Assembly (NCBI GenBank): GCA_905339295.1
Contig: CAJPFI010000006.1
Span: 266,455 to 330,454, forward strand
Reading direction: 5' to 3'
Length of the DNA stretch: 64,000 nt
Source of the DNA: Burkholderiales bacterium
Lineage (GTDB): Bacteria > Pseudomonadota > Gammaproteobacteria > Burkholderiales > Casimicrobiaceae
Positions 44,598 to 52,848 of the stretch are shown piece after piece; positions within the stretch are counted from its first letter, which is position 1, and every line of letters starts with the position of its first letter. Below the pieces are notes generated by a model that did no database searches, was not told the origin of the DNA, and saw only the letters and a list, made by a program, of their open reading frames with translations. Both the position numbers and the translations under genes were made by a program.

Positions 44598-45221
44598 ATG
44601 AACGATCCCGCCCTCACCGCCATCGTCGCCTCGGTATGGATCTACTGGTTCATCGTCGGGGCCATGTCGTGGCGCGTCCGGCGCCGGACGCGCAGGCTGA
44701 CCGGCGTCGTCCCGGAGCAGGGCCTCGAGAAGGCGATGTGGTACGTCTGGGTGCCGCTGGTGGCGCTGTGGATGGCGTTGCCGATGGTCGCGGCGAACAG
44801 CCACGTCGCGCAGTTGTCGGTGCCGGCGTGGGCCCGCGAGGGTGCCTACGCGAACCTGCGCGGCGTGGCGGGTGTCGTCGCGGTCGTCGCGCTCGTCGCG
44901 ACGATCGAGTGCTGGAAGCGCATGGGCAGGAGCTGGCGCATGGCGGTGACGCCTCGCGAGAAGACCCGGCTCGTGACGACCGGACTCTACCGCGCGATCC
45001 GTCATCCGATCTACGCGCTGTCGATCCTGCTGATGACCGCGACGGCGGTCGTGCTGCCGACCGCGCCGATGATCGCGGTCGCGGTCGTGCACGTCACGCT
45101 GATGAACCTGAAGGCGCGCAACGAGGAGCGCCACCTGCTCGCCGTCCACGGTGAAGCCTATGCGGACTACCTGGCCGGGACCGGCCGCTTCCTCCCGAGG
45201 CTGTTCGCGCCGCGCGCATAG
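44598..45221 (+). CDS. isoprenylcysteine carboxyl methyltransferase-like membrane methyltransferase
   Basis: 207 residues, about five membrane helices. The C-terminal signature LVTTGLYRAIRHPIYALSILLM ... ARNEERHLLAVHGEAYADYLAGTGRFLP is that of the ICMT/PEMT superfamily, which uses SAM to methylate lipid-like acceptors. The bacterial substrate is unknown. First gene of the 44.6-55.4 kb plus-strand run, ending 4 bases before the hydrolase start. Confidence 0.85.
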   Translation: MNDPALTAIVASVWIYWFIVGAMSWRVRRRTRRLTGVVPEQGLEKAMWYVWVPLVALWMALPMVAANSHVAQLSVPAWAREGAYANLRGVAGVVAVVALVATIECWKRMGRSWRMAVTPREKTRLVTTGLYRAIRHPIYALSILLMTATAVVLPTAPMIAVAVVHVTLMNLKARNEERHLLAVHGEAYADYLAGTGRFLPRLFAPRA

Positions 45222-45225
45222 CGCC

Positions 45226-46155
45226 GTGGCGGTCGTCGCCGCACTGGCGTTCGGCGCGTCGGTCGCGGTGCGCGCGGCGGACACTGCGCGGCCCGACTGC
45301 GCGCGCGTCGACGCGACGACGGCCGCGTCGCTGCCCGCCGGGCGCGCGCCGCACATCGTGCTTCTGCAGGGATCGCTCGGCATCGTCACGATGGCGCCGT
45401 TCGGCGCGTTCCTGGCGGGCATGGGCTATCCCACGTCCGCGCTCGCCGACCCGCGCACCGGCGAGATGACGACCGACAGCGACCTCGACGGGCGGACGCT
45501 CGCCGGCATGCTCGCGTGGCTCTACGAGCGCGACGGTGTCCGGCCGCTGATCGTCGGCCACAGCAAGGGCGGTGGCGTGGTGATCGACGCGCTGCGCGCG
45601 CTCGCAGGCGCCTATGGCGACGACCTGCCGGTGGTCGATCCGCGCACGCTCGCGCCCGAGCCGCGCACGCATTTCCGAGACCCGGACACGGGCGAGCCGC
45701 GCCGTGTCGTCGAGCTGGTGCTCCCGTTCGCCGCGGCGATCGCGACCGGTCGGCTGCCGCGCATCCTGCGCGGGCAGTTCGAGCTCGCGCGCGTGCTGCG
45801 CGACGTCCCGGACAGCACCGAGCGGTTCACGGGCTTCGCGATTCCCTACGACCCGATCGCGGGCACGTTCGCCGGAGACGAGGATCCGTATCGCGCGACC
45901 GGGCGCGCGCAGGTGCGCAACGTCGTGCTGCCGGCGGCGACCGGACACATCGACGCCCCTCGCGCGGCGCACCTCGCGCTCGACCCGCAACTGCGCCTGT
46001 GGATCGACCGCTACCGGCCCGGCGTGGACGCGCCGCTGCCGGAGGGCCGCGACACGACCAACCTCGTGCAGGCGGCCGAGCTCTGGTTCGACATCAAGCG
46101 CGCATGGTGCGGCGAGGCGCAGCGCACCCGGCGCGCGGCGCACCGGGTCGGATAG
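45226..46155 (+). CDS. exported alpha/beta-hydrolase-fold protein (paralog 1)
   Basis: About 309 residues. Nucleophile elbow GHSKGGG, oxyanion region QGSLGIVTMAPFG, and a late TGHIDAP that may hold the His. The N-terminus AVVAALAFGASVAVRA looks like the core of a signal peptide; GTG 45226 lacks a charged n-region, so ATG 45160 inside the preceding gene (adding RR residues) is a real alternative. Paralogous to the gene at 47446: the same framework (LAGMLAWLYERDGVRPLIVGHS versus LAGILAWHYEQDGMRPMIVGHS). Substrate unknown. Confidence 0.75.
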   Translation: MAVVAALAFGASVAVRAADTARPDCARVDATTAASLPAGRAPHIVLLQGSLGIVTMAPFGAFLAGMGYPTSALADPRTGEMTTDSDLDGRTLAGMLAWLYERDGVRPLIVGHSKGGGVVIDALRALAGAYGDDLPVVDPRTLAPEPRTHFRDPDTGEPRRVVELVLPFAAAIATGRLPRILRGQFELARVLRDVPDSTERFTGFAIPYDPIAGTFAGDEDPYRATGRAQVRNVVLPAATGHIDAPRAAHLALDPQLRLWIDRYRPGVDAPLPEGRDTTNLVQAAELWFDIKRAWCGEAQRTRRAAHRVG

Positions 46156-46156
46156 C

Positions 46157-47449
46157 GTGCACGGCGCGTTCAACCTGTTCCAGATGACGATGCTGCGGTG
46201 GCGTTCGCGCCATCCGTACAATGCCACGCACGTCGCGCGCGTGCCGCACGCGCTGGACGAGGCGCGGCTCCGCGCGACGCTGGCCGCGGCGCTCGAGGAA
46301 ACCGGCCTCACGGGCTACGCGCTGGACGCGCGGCGCGGGCGCTACGAATGGCGGGGCGGGGCGGCGGAGATCGCGCTCGACGTGTCCGCCGCCCCGGCCG
46401 GGGACGTCGACGAGGCGCTGCGGGCCGCGATCGAGCGCTCGCTCGCGCGGCGATTCCCCGCCGACGGCGCCTACGCGCCTTTCGCATTCGAGGCGATCCC
46501 CGACCGGGACGGGTTCTGGCTGCTGCTGGTCTACGACCACATCGTCGCCGGCGGCGACTCCGCGGTGACGCTGCTCGGCGCGATCTGCGAGCGCTACGAA
46601 GGCGGGCCCGCGCTGCCGCGGCTCGAGCGGCACCCCGCGCGCTTCCGCCGGCTGGTCGCGCGCCATCCGCTGCAGGCGATGCGGGCCGTCGCGGACCTTC
46701 CGGGCATGGCATTGCGTGCTCGCCACTCGCGCCGCCCGCCGGGCCTCGAGGTCCGCGACCACGCGAACGCGTTCCTGATGGCGAGCCTGCCGTACGCCGT
46801 CGTCGAGCGCATCGCGCACGCGGCGGCGGCGTGGAAGGTGACGCGCAACGACGTGCTGATGGGCGCGCTGATCCGCGCGGTGGCGCAGTTCCGGCCGCCG
46901 CCGGCGGCGAACGCGCGCCGCTACGCCGTCGCCGTCGCGTCGATCGTCAACATCCGGCGCGACTGCGCCGGCCCGGCCGCGCGCACGTTCGGGCAGTTCC
47001 TCGCGTCGTTCCGCGCGGCGCACGCCGATCCGACGCACGCGAGCCTCGAGGAGGTCGTGCGCGCCGTGCACGCCGAAAGCCGAGACCTGCGCAGGCGCCG
47101 GCGCTACATGCGCTCGCTCGTCGCGCTCGCGCTGTCCGGCATCGCGTGGCGGGCCGTCCGCGACGACCGCCGCGACTCGCTCTACGCGAAGCACTATCCG
47201 GTGTGGGCGGGACTGACGACGCTGGTCGTCCAGGGACTGTGGGACGCGATCGCGCCGCGGGCGGGCACGATGCCGTCCGGCTACCGGAGAGGCGTCTCCA
47301 CCGGCCCGCTCGCGCCGGCCGTCTTCGCGGCGACGTTCACGGGATCGACGCTCGAACTCGGTGTATCCTTCCGCCCCGCCACCATTTCCGCCGCCGCCGT
47401 GCGCGTCGCCCTCGATCGCTTCGTCGCCGGCCTCGAGCAGCTGCCATGA
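46157..47449 (+). CDS. condensation-domain / wax-synthase-like acyltransferase homologue
   Basis: 430 residues, GTG start 1 base after the upstream stop. Fold clues: FNLFQMTMLRWRSRHPYN, a YDHIVAGGDS segment standing where HHxxxDG occurs in condensation, PapA and WS/DGAT enzymes, and a second-half YAVAVASIVNIRR and FGQFLASFR. The motif is degenerate: the second His is kept but the Asp position is Gly. It may transfer an acyl group between ACP and an acceptor, or be inactive. Flanked by the two paralogous hydrolases and overlapping the second by four bases. Confidence 0.6.
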   Translation: MHGAFNLFQMTMLRWRSRHPYNATHVARVPHALDEARLRATLAAALEETGLTGYALDARRGRYEWRGGAAEIALDVSAAPAGDVDEALRAAIERSLARRFPADGAYAPFAFEAIPDRDGFWLLLVYDHIVAGGDSAVTLLGAICERYEGGPALPRLERHPARFRRLVARHPLQAMRAVADLPGMALRARHSRRPPGLEVRDHANAFLMASLPYAVVERIAHAAAAWKVTRNDVLMGALIRAVAQFRPPPAANARRYAVAVASIVNIRRDCAGPAARTFGQFLASFRAAHADPTHASLEEVVRAVHAESRDLRRRRRYMRSLVALALSGIAWRAVRDDRRDSLYAKHYPVWAGLTTLVVQGLWDAIAPRAGTMPSGYRRGVSTGPLAPAVFAATFTGSTLELGVSFRPATISAAAVRVALDRFVAGLEQLP

Positions 47450-48528
47450 CCCGTCGAGCCCCTCGCGCGCTGCGCACCCTGATCCTCGCGACGACGCTCG
47501 CCCTCGCGGGCTGCGCGATCCAGCCGGTCGCCGTCGACGTGGTCGCCCCCAAGGCGGGCGAGTTCACCGTGCTGAAGGCACGCGCGATCGACCCGGCGCT
47601 CGAGGAGCGCATCCTCGCGCTCGACCCGGAGCGCGTATCCGGGCGCGACGTCGCCGAGGTGCTGTCGAAGGGTCCCGCGCCGCAGATCATGCTCGTGCAC
47701 GGCGGGATCTTCCCGGTGCATCTCGCGATGACGTCGTTCGGAGTGTTCCTCTCCGAGATGGGTTACCCCGACGCGAAGATCCGCGAGCCCCGATGGGGCG
47801 AGTGGTCGTACACCCCGTACTCGAGCACTGCGCGGCTCGCCGGCATCCTTGCGTGGCACTACGAGCAGGACGGCATGCGGCCGATGATCGTCGGGCACAG
47901 CCAGGGGGGCCTCTACACGGTCAAGATCCTGAAGGAACTTGCCGGCGTCTACACGCCGACCGTCGCCGTGTGGGACCCGATCGCCGACCGCGCGGAGCCG
48001 CGCACGACGGTTGTCGACCCGCTGACGGCGAAGGAGCGGCCGGTCGTCGGGCTGTCGGCTTCCTATGCGTCGGCGCTGGGGGCGGGCGGCTGGGCGCTCG
48101 TGCTGCCGAACCAGTGGGACGACTTCGCGAGCCTGCGCAGGATCCCCGACACGGTCGAGGAGTTCACCGGCTACTTCATCGAGCTCGACCTGTTCGCGCT
48201 CTCGTTTCCCGGCAACCCGCTCGACGTGCCCTACGTGGGGAACGGGCGCGCGAACGTGCGCAACGTCACGCTGCCCGCCGCGTACAACCACGTCTTCGTC
48301 CCGGTGACGCACGAGCTCGCGGCGAACCCGCAGGTGCGCGCCTGGCTGAACGACTACGTCCCCGGCCGGACGCCCGAGCCTTCCGACGCCGTCGAGGCGA
48401 CCGTCGGCGCGTTGCTGTGGGCGGCGGACGTCTGGCACAGCATCAAGAAGGCCTGGGTCCTCGAGGGGCAGCGACTGATCCGCGCCCGGCGCGCGGCGCT
48501 CGGGGGCGCCGCGAAGGCGGGCGGTTAG
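47446..48528 (+). CDS. alpha/beta-hydrolase-fold lipoprotein (paralog 2)
   Basis: 360 residues. Lipoprotein signal peptide MTRRAPRALRTLILATTLALAGC with a clear lipobox, so the mature protein is tethered to a membrane at Cys23. Hydrolase landmarks: IMLVHGGIFPVHLAMTSFG, nucleophile elbow GHSQGGLY, and a late AAYNHVFVP that may supply His. Paralog of the gene at 45226. Catalytic type (esterase, thioesterase or acyltransferase) cannot be decided. ATGA overlap with the preceding gene; a 71-base gap with a TAGAAT hexamer (48526-48531) follows. Confidence 0.8.
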   Translation: MTRRAPRALRTLILATTLALAGCAIQPVAVDVVAPKAGEFTVLKARAIDPALEERILALDPERVSGRDVAEVLSKGPAPQIMLVHGGIFPVHLAMTSFGVFLSEMGYPDAKIREPRWGEWSYTPYSSTARLAGILAWHYEQDGMRPMIVGHSQGGLYTVKILKELAGVYTPTVAVWDPIADRAEPRTTVVDPLTAKERPVVGLSASYASALGAGGWALVLPNQWDDFASLRRIPDTVEEFTGYFIELDLFALSFPGNPLDVPYVGNGRANVRNVTLPAAYNHVFVPVTHELAANPQVRAWLNDYVPGRTPEPSDAVEATVGALLWAADVWHSIKKAWVLEGQRLIRARRAALGGAAKAGG

Positions 48529-48599
48529 AATAGCGGCCGTCGACCCGCAAGGGGACGCGACGCCGCTCCGCCGCCCGTCCCGCCACCCAGAGCCCACGC

Positions 48600-49355
48600 A
48601 TGCCAGGTCCCCTCGCCGGAAAGGTCGCCCTCGTCACCGGCGGCGCGCGCGGCATCGGACGCGCGACCGCGCTCAAGCTCGCGAGCGCCGGCGCCGACGT
48701 CGCGATCAACTACTACAACAGCCACGACGAGGCCGAGGCTCTCGCGGGCGAGGTGCGCGCGCTCGGAAGGCGCGCCGCGGCGATGCAGGGCAGCGTCGGC
48801 GACCCGGACAGCGTCCACGAGATCTTCGCCGCGTTCGACGAGGCATTCCCGCGGCTCGACATCGTCGTGTCCAACGCCGCGTCCGGCGTGCTGAAGCCGG
48901 CGATGGAGATGAAGCTCAAGCACTGGCGCTGGTGCATGGAGATCAACGCGTTCGCGCTCGCGCTCCTCGCGCAGCACGCGGTGCCGCGCATGAAGGACGG
49001 CGGCCGCATCATCGCGCTGTCGAGTCTCGGGGCCTACCGCGCGATCCCGAATTACGGCTTCGTCGGCGCGTCGAAGGCGGCGCTCGAGGCGCTGGTCCGC
49101 TCGCTCGCCCAGGAGCTGGGACCGAAGGGCGTCCGCGTGAACGCGGTCAACGCCGGCGTCGTCGACACCGACGCGCTCGCCTACTTCCCGAATCGCGACG
49201 CTCTGCTTGCCGAGTATGCGGCGCGCTCGCCCGCCGGACCGGTGCTCGCGCCCGCCGACGTCGCGAACGCGATCTACCTGCTGTGTCTGCCGGAGGCGTC
49301 GATGATCAACGGCACGACGCTTTTCGTCGACGGCGGCTTCGCGGTGTCCGGATGA
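48600..49355 (+). CDS. fabL: FabL-type enoyl-[acyl-carrier-protein] reductase (SDR)
   Basis: 251 residues. SDR fold (TGGARGIG at 13-20) but the active site is Tyr152-x6-Lys159 (NYGFVGASKAALEAL), the spacing of enoyl-ACP reductases, not the Y-x3-K of ketoreductases. The region NAGVVDTDALAYFPNRDALL and MINGTTLFVDGG resembles Bacillus FabL closely. It would carry out the last reduction of each elongation cycle. Overlaps fabG (ATGA). Confidence 0.82.
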   Translation: MPGPLAGKVALVTGGARGIGRATALKLASAGADVAINYYNSHDEAEALAGEVRALGRRAAAMQGSVGDPDSVHEIFAAFDEAFPRLDIVVSNAASGVLKPAMEMKLKHWRWCMEINAFALALLAQHAVPRMKDGGRIIALSSLGAYRAIPNYGFVGASKAALEALVRSLAQELGPKGVRVNAVNAGVVDTDALAYFPNRDALLAEYAARSPAGPVLAPADVANAIYLLCLPEASMINGTTLFVDGGFAVSG

Positions 49356-50113
49356 CCGGCATCGCTTCCGGACTCGCGGGCAGGACGGCGATCGTCACCG
49401 GCGGCAGCCGCGGCATCGGCCGCGCGATCGTCGAGCGCCTTGCCGCCGACGGCATGGACGTCACGTTCTTCTACGTCGGCAACGAGGCGTCCGCGGGCGA
49501 GGTCGTCGACGCCGCGCGCGCGGCCGGGCGTTCGGTGGCCGCCGACCGTGTCGACGTCCGCGACCCGGCGGCGTGCGTGGACGCCGTCGAGCGCGTGATC
49601 GAGCGGCGGGAGCGCGTCGACCTCCTCGTGAACAACGCGGGGGTGATCCGTGATAACCTGCTGGTCGCGCTCGAGCCGGACGACGTGCGGACCGTGCTGG
49701 ACACCAACGTGACGGGACTGTTCAACGTCACTCGCGCGGTGGCGCCGCACATGACCGCCCGGCGATCGGGGCGGATCGTCAACGTGAGCTCGGTCGCCGC
49801 GACCCGCGGCGGCCGCGGCCAGTCGAACTACGCTGCAAGCAAGGGAGCGGTCGAGGCGTTCACTCGGGCGATCGCGGTGGAGCTCGGGCCGCGGCACATC
49901 CGCGTCAATGCCGTGGCGCCCGGGGTGATCGACACGGAGATGTCGAAGGACGTTCGCGAGCTCGCGGGCGAGGAAGCCCTGAAGCGCATCGTCCTGCGAC
50001 GCTACGGCAAGCCCGAGGAAGTCGCCCACGCCGTGTGGTTCCTCGCGTCCGACCTCGCTTCCTACGTGACCGGCACGGTGCTGCACGTCGACGGCGGATT
50101 CAAGATGGAGTAA
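49352..50113 (+). CDS. fabG: 3-oxoacyl-[acyl-carrier-protein] reductase
   Basis: 253 residues, classical FabG: TGGSRGIGRAI, NNAGVIRDNLL (the typical FabG motif), SSVAATRGGRGQSNYAASKGAVEAF with Tyr-x3-Lys, NAVAPGVIDTEM, VTGTVLHVDGG. NADPH-dependent reduction of 3-ketoacyl-ACP. Between fabL and the dedicated ACP gene, which begins 5 bases downstream. Confidence 0.93.
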   Translation: MTGIASGLAGRTAIVTGGSRGIGRAIVERLAADGMDVTFFYVGNEASAGEVVDAARAAGRSVAADRVDVRDPAACVDAVERVIERRERVDLLVNNAGVIRDNLLVALEPDDVRTVLDTNVTGLFNVTRAVAPHMTARRSGRIVNVSSVAATRGGRGQSNYAASKGAVEAFTRAIAVELGPRHIRVNAVAPGVIDTEMSKDVRELAGEEALKRIVLRRYGKPEEVAHAVWFLASDLASYVTGTVLHVDGGFKME

Positions 50114-50118
50114 CGGGA

Positions 50119-50526
50119 ATGGTGGATATCACGCAACAGGACATCGACACGGTCTACCCGAAGGTCGCCGCCACGATCGCCGACGCGCTCGGCTGCGACG
50201 AGGACGAAGTGAAGCGCGACGCCTCGCTCATCAACGACCTCGGCGCCGAGTCGATCGACTTCCTCGACCTCGTGTTCCGGCTCGAGCGGACGTTCAAGGT
50301 CAAGATCCCGCGCGGCAAGATCGTCGAGGATTCGCGCGGCGCGCTCTCCGAGGCCGAGTTCGAGCAGAAGGGACTCGTGACCGAACGGGGACTTGCGCAG
50401 CTCAAGGCGTTCCTGTCGGAGGTGCCGGCGGAGCGTTTCCGCGCGCCGCTCAAGGTCGCCGAGATCCCGAGGCTGTTCACGACCGAGACGTTCTGCAAGC
50501 TGGTGATCCGCGCGCAGCGCGCGTAG
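50119..50526 (+). CDS. acyl carrier protein, long AcpXL-like form
   Basis: 135 residues. Phosphopantetheine site Ser45 in NDLGAESIDFLDLVFRLE. Beyond the usual end it continues through KIPRGKIVEDSRGALSEAEFEQKGLVTERGLAQLKAFL, resembling AcpXL, the special ACP for very-long-chain acyl groups of rhizobial lipid A, then a further about 40 residues. Standard ACPs are near 78-90. The length and genetic context indicate a dedicated rather than housekeeping carrier. Confidence 0.85.
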   Translation: MVDITQQDIDTVYPKVAATIADALGCDEDEVKRDASLINDLGAESIDFLDLVFRLERTFKVKIPRGKIVEDSRGALSEAEFEQKGLVTERGLAQLKAFLSEVPAERFRAPLKVAEIPRLFTTETFCKLVIRAQRA

Positions 50527-50692
50527 ATGACGACCCCCCGAAACTCGCTGCGCTCGTCGCCCCCCGGGGGGGCGAGCCGCCCAAGGGGCAGCGGTTGGAC
50601 GCCCCGCCGAAACTCGCTGCGCTCGTCGCCCGCGGTCGGGGCAGGGCGCCCTCGGAACTGCCCGGTGGGCACCCGGGCGCCAGGGCGCCGCT
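50527..50692. repeat. palindromic GC-rich intergenic repeat, two copies
   Basis: Directly after the ACP stop. The 24-base string beginning CCGAAACTCGCTG occurs at 50538-50561 and again at 50607-50630, each followed by complementary C/G runs (CGCCCCCCGGGGGGGCG at 50559-50575). This looks like the short intergenic palindromes common in Burkholderiales genomes. It interrupts an otherwise overlapping operon. Confidence 0.65.
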
Positions 50693-50699
50693 CGCACTG

Positions 50700-51506
50700 A
50701 TGGCCGGGCGATTCAGCGCGTTCTCGTTCGTCGACCGCATTCTCGCGCACGCACCGGGCGCCACGGTGCGCGGGCGATACACGGTGCCGCCGCGCGCGAC
50801 GCGCTTTCCGGCGAGCCTCGCCGCCGAGGCGATCGGCCAGCTCGCCGCGTGGGTCGCGATGCACGCGCTCGATTTCCGCGTCCGTCCGGTCGCGGGGCTC
50901 GCCGGCGAAACGCGGTTCGGCCGCGCGTTCGGTCCCGGCGACACGCTCGAGCTCGAGGTCGACCTCGAGAACGCGACCGAGAGCGACGTCGCCTACCATG
51001 GCCGTGCGCGGGTCGACGGAGAGCCGGTGATGGTGCTCGAGCACGCGCTCGGCCCGATGCTGCCCGCGGCCGACTTCGACGATCCAGGGGCCCTGCGCGC
51101 CGATTTCGCGACGCTCGCGGGACCCGGCGCGCCGGCGGGCCGGTTCGAGGGTGTCGCGCCGCCGGCGCTCGCCGTCGAGGACCTCGATCCCGGCCGACGT
51201 GCGCGCGGGACGCTCGCGATTCCGGCCGACGCGCCGTACTTCGCCGACCATTTTCCCCGCAAGCCCGTGTTCCCCGCCACCCTCCTGATGGACGCGCTCG
51301 GCATCCTCGCGACGCGCGTCGCGGGCGAGGGTGCGCGCGTGGCGGCCATGCAGGACGTCAAGGTGCGCGCGTTCATGCCGCCGGGCGAGTCGCTCGCGGT
51401 GTCGGCGGATCTCGCCGCCGAGGACGGCTCGCTCATCGGACGCGTCGTCGCGAAGATGCGCGGCAAGCCGGTCGCGACCGCGCGCGTGATCCTGGAGCGG
51501 CCGTGA
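50700..51506 (+). CDS. double-hotdog 3-hydroxyacyl-ACP dehydratase (FabZ-like)
   Basis: 268 residues with start ATG 50700; an in-frame TTG at 50595 would translate the repeat and is rejected. Two hotdog halves. The C-terminal half has FabZ-like DHFPRKPVFPATLLMDAL with His184 and Asp198; the N-terminal half has RFPASLAAEAIGQLAAW with Glu43 in the helix position but no His. A composite active site across the halves is possible. Predicted role: dehydration of 3-hydroxyacyl-ACP. Confidence 0.75.
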   Translation: MAGRFSAFSFVDRILAHAPGATVRGRYTVPPRATRFPASLAAEAIGQLAAWVAMHALDFRVRPVAGLAGETRFGRAFGPGDTLELEVDLENATESDVAYHGRARVDGEPVMVLEHALGPMLPAADFDDPGALRADFATLAGPGAPAGRFEGVAPPALAVEDLDPGRRARGTLAIPADAPYFADHFPRKPVFPATLLMDALGILATRVAGEGARVAAMQDVKVRAFMPPGESLAVSADLAAEDGSLIGRVVAKMRGKPVATARVILERP

Positions 51507-51546
51507 CCCGCGAATCCGCGCCGCGGCAGGTCTCCGAGGGGGCGTC

Positions 51547-52848
51547 ATGACGGCCAGGCGCCGCGTCGCGATCACCGGCCTCGGGCTCGTCACGCCCGCC
51601 GGCAACGACGTCGCGTCGACGTGGGCGACGCTCCAATCGGGCCGCAGCATGGGCGGGCCGATCACGATCTTCGACGCGTCCGGCTTCTCGACGCGCATCG
51701 CCGCGGAGGTGAAGAACTTCGATCCGCGGGCGGTGATCGACGACCGCCGGCTGCTCAAGTACGCGAACCGCTCGCACGCGTTCGCGCTCGCCGCCGCCGA
51801 CCAGGCGTTCGCCGACGCGGGCGTGCGCCCGACGCCCGCGACGAGCCCGCGCTGGGGCCTGGCGGTCGGCACCGGGATGATGGGCATGGGGTGGCCCGAG
51901 CTCTCGTCGCTGGGGCTGGCCGCGGGGGACGGCGAGGACGTCGATCCGGAGCGCCTGCTCGCGAGCGACACCGGCCGCGATCCGATGGTGTTCTGCCGCG
52001 CGCAGAACGCCGCCGGCCTCGCGCTGCTCGGCAGGCGCCACGGCATCGGCGGCTACGCGACGAGCGTGCACACCGCGTGCGCGTCGGGCGGCCAGGCGAT
52101 CGGCACCGCGATGAAGCTGATCCGGCGCGGGACCGTCGACTGCGCGCTGGCGGGCGGCTTCGATTCGATGGTCAATCCGGTCGGACTCGCCGGCTTCTGC
52201 CTGTTGGGCGCGGTCTCGCCGGACAACGACGACCCGACGCACGCGAGCCGCCCGTTCGACGCGACGCGCAACGGCTTCGTGCTGGGCGAGGGCGCCGGCT
52301 TCGTCGTGCTCGAGGCGTGGGAACACGCGCTCGCGCGCGGCGCGCGCATCTACGCGGAGCTGGCAGGCGACGGCAACTCGCTGTCGAGCTACCGGATCAC
52401 CGACTCGCACCCGTCGGGCGACGGCCCGATCCAGGCGATGCGCTGGGCGCTCGCCGATGCGGATGCGACGCCGGACGACGTCGACTACGTCAATGCGCAC
52501 GGCACCTCGACGCCGATGAACGACCGCAGCGAGAGCGCGGCGATTCACGTGGTGTTCGGCGACGGCGCCGGCCGCGTGTCGGTCAGCTCGACCAAGAGCA
52601 TGATGGGCCACCTGATCGCCGCCGCCGGCGCGGTCGAGGCCGCGATCTGCGCACTCTCGATCCACCACGGCGTGCTGCCGGTCAACGCGAACTACGTCAA
52701 CCCCGATCCCGACTGCGAACTCAATCTCGTGACCGGCCAGGCACGGCCGCACGCGGTTCGCGTCGCGCTGTCGAACTCGCTGGGCTTCGGCGGCTCGAAC
52801 AGTTGCCTCGCGTTTCGCCATCCGGAGTTCGACGGGGGCAGGGCGTGA
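51547..52848 (+). CDS. beta-ketoacyl-ACP synthase II-type (FabF-like), catalytically complete
   Basis: 433 residues. Cys178 in SVHTACASGGQAIG, His in VNAHGTSTPMND, Lys/His in [16 protein letters not shown]: the full Cys-His-His set of elongating ketosynthases. SNSLGFGGSN is the usual C-terminal loop. It follows the dehydratase by 40 bases and overlaps the second ketosynthase by GTGA, suggesting equal amounts of both. Confidence 0.92.
   Translation: MTARRRVAITGLGLVTPAGNDVASTWATLQSGRSMGGPITIFDASGFSTRIAAEVKNFDPRAVIDDRRLLKYANRSHAFALAAADQAFADAGVRPTPATSPRWGLAVGTGMMGMGWPELSSLGLAAGDGEDVDPERLLASDTGRDPMVFCRAQNAAGLALLGRRHGIGGYATSVHTACASGGQAIGTAMKLIRRGTVDCALAGGFDSMVNPVGLAGFCLLGAVSPDNDDPTHASRPFDATRNGFVLGEGAGFVVLEAWEHALARGARIYAELAGDGNSLSSYRITDSHPSGDGPIQAMRWALADADATPDDVDYVNAHGTSTPMNDRSESAAIHVVFGDGAGRVSVSSTKSMMGHLIAAAGAVEAAICALSIHHGVLPVNANYVNPDPDCELNLVTGQARPHAVRVALSNSLGFGGSNSCLAFRHPEFDGGRA

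Noticed and set aside
50595..50699. N-terminal extension of the dehydratase from TTG 50595
   Set aside because: It would translate the palindromic intergenic repeat; the hotdog sequence begins near ATG 50700.
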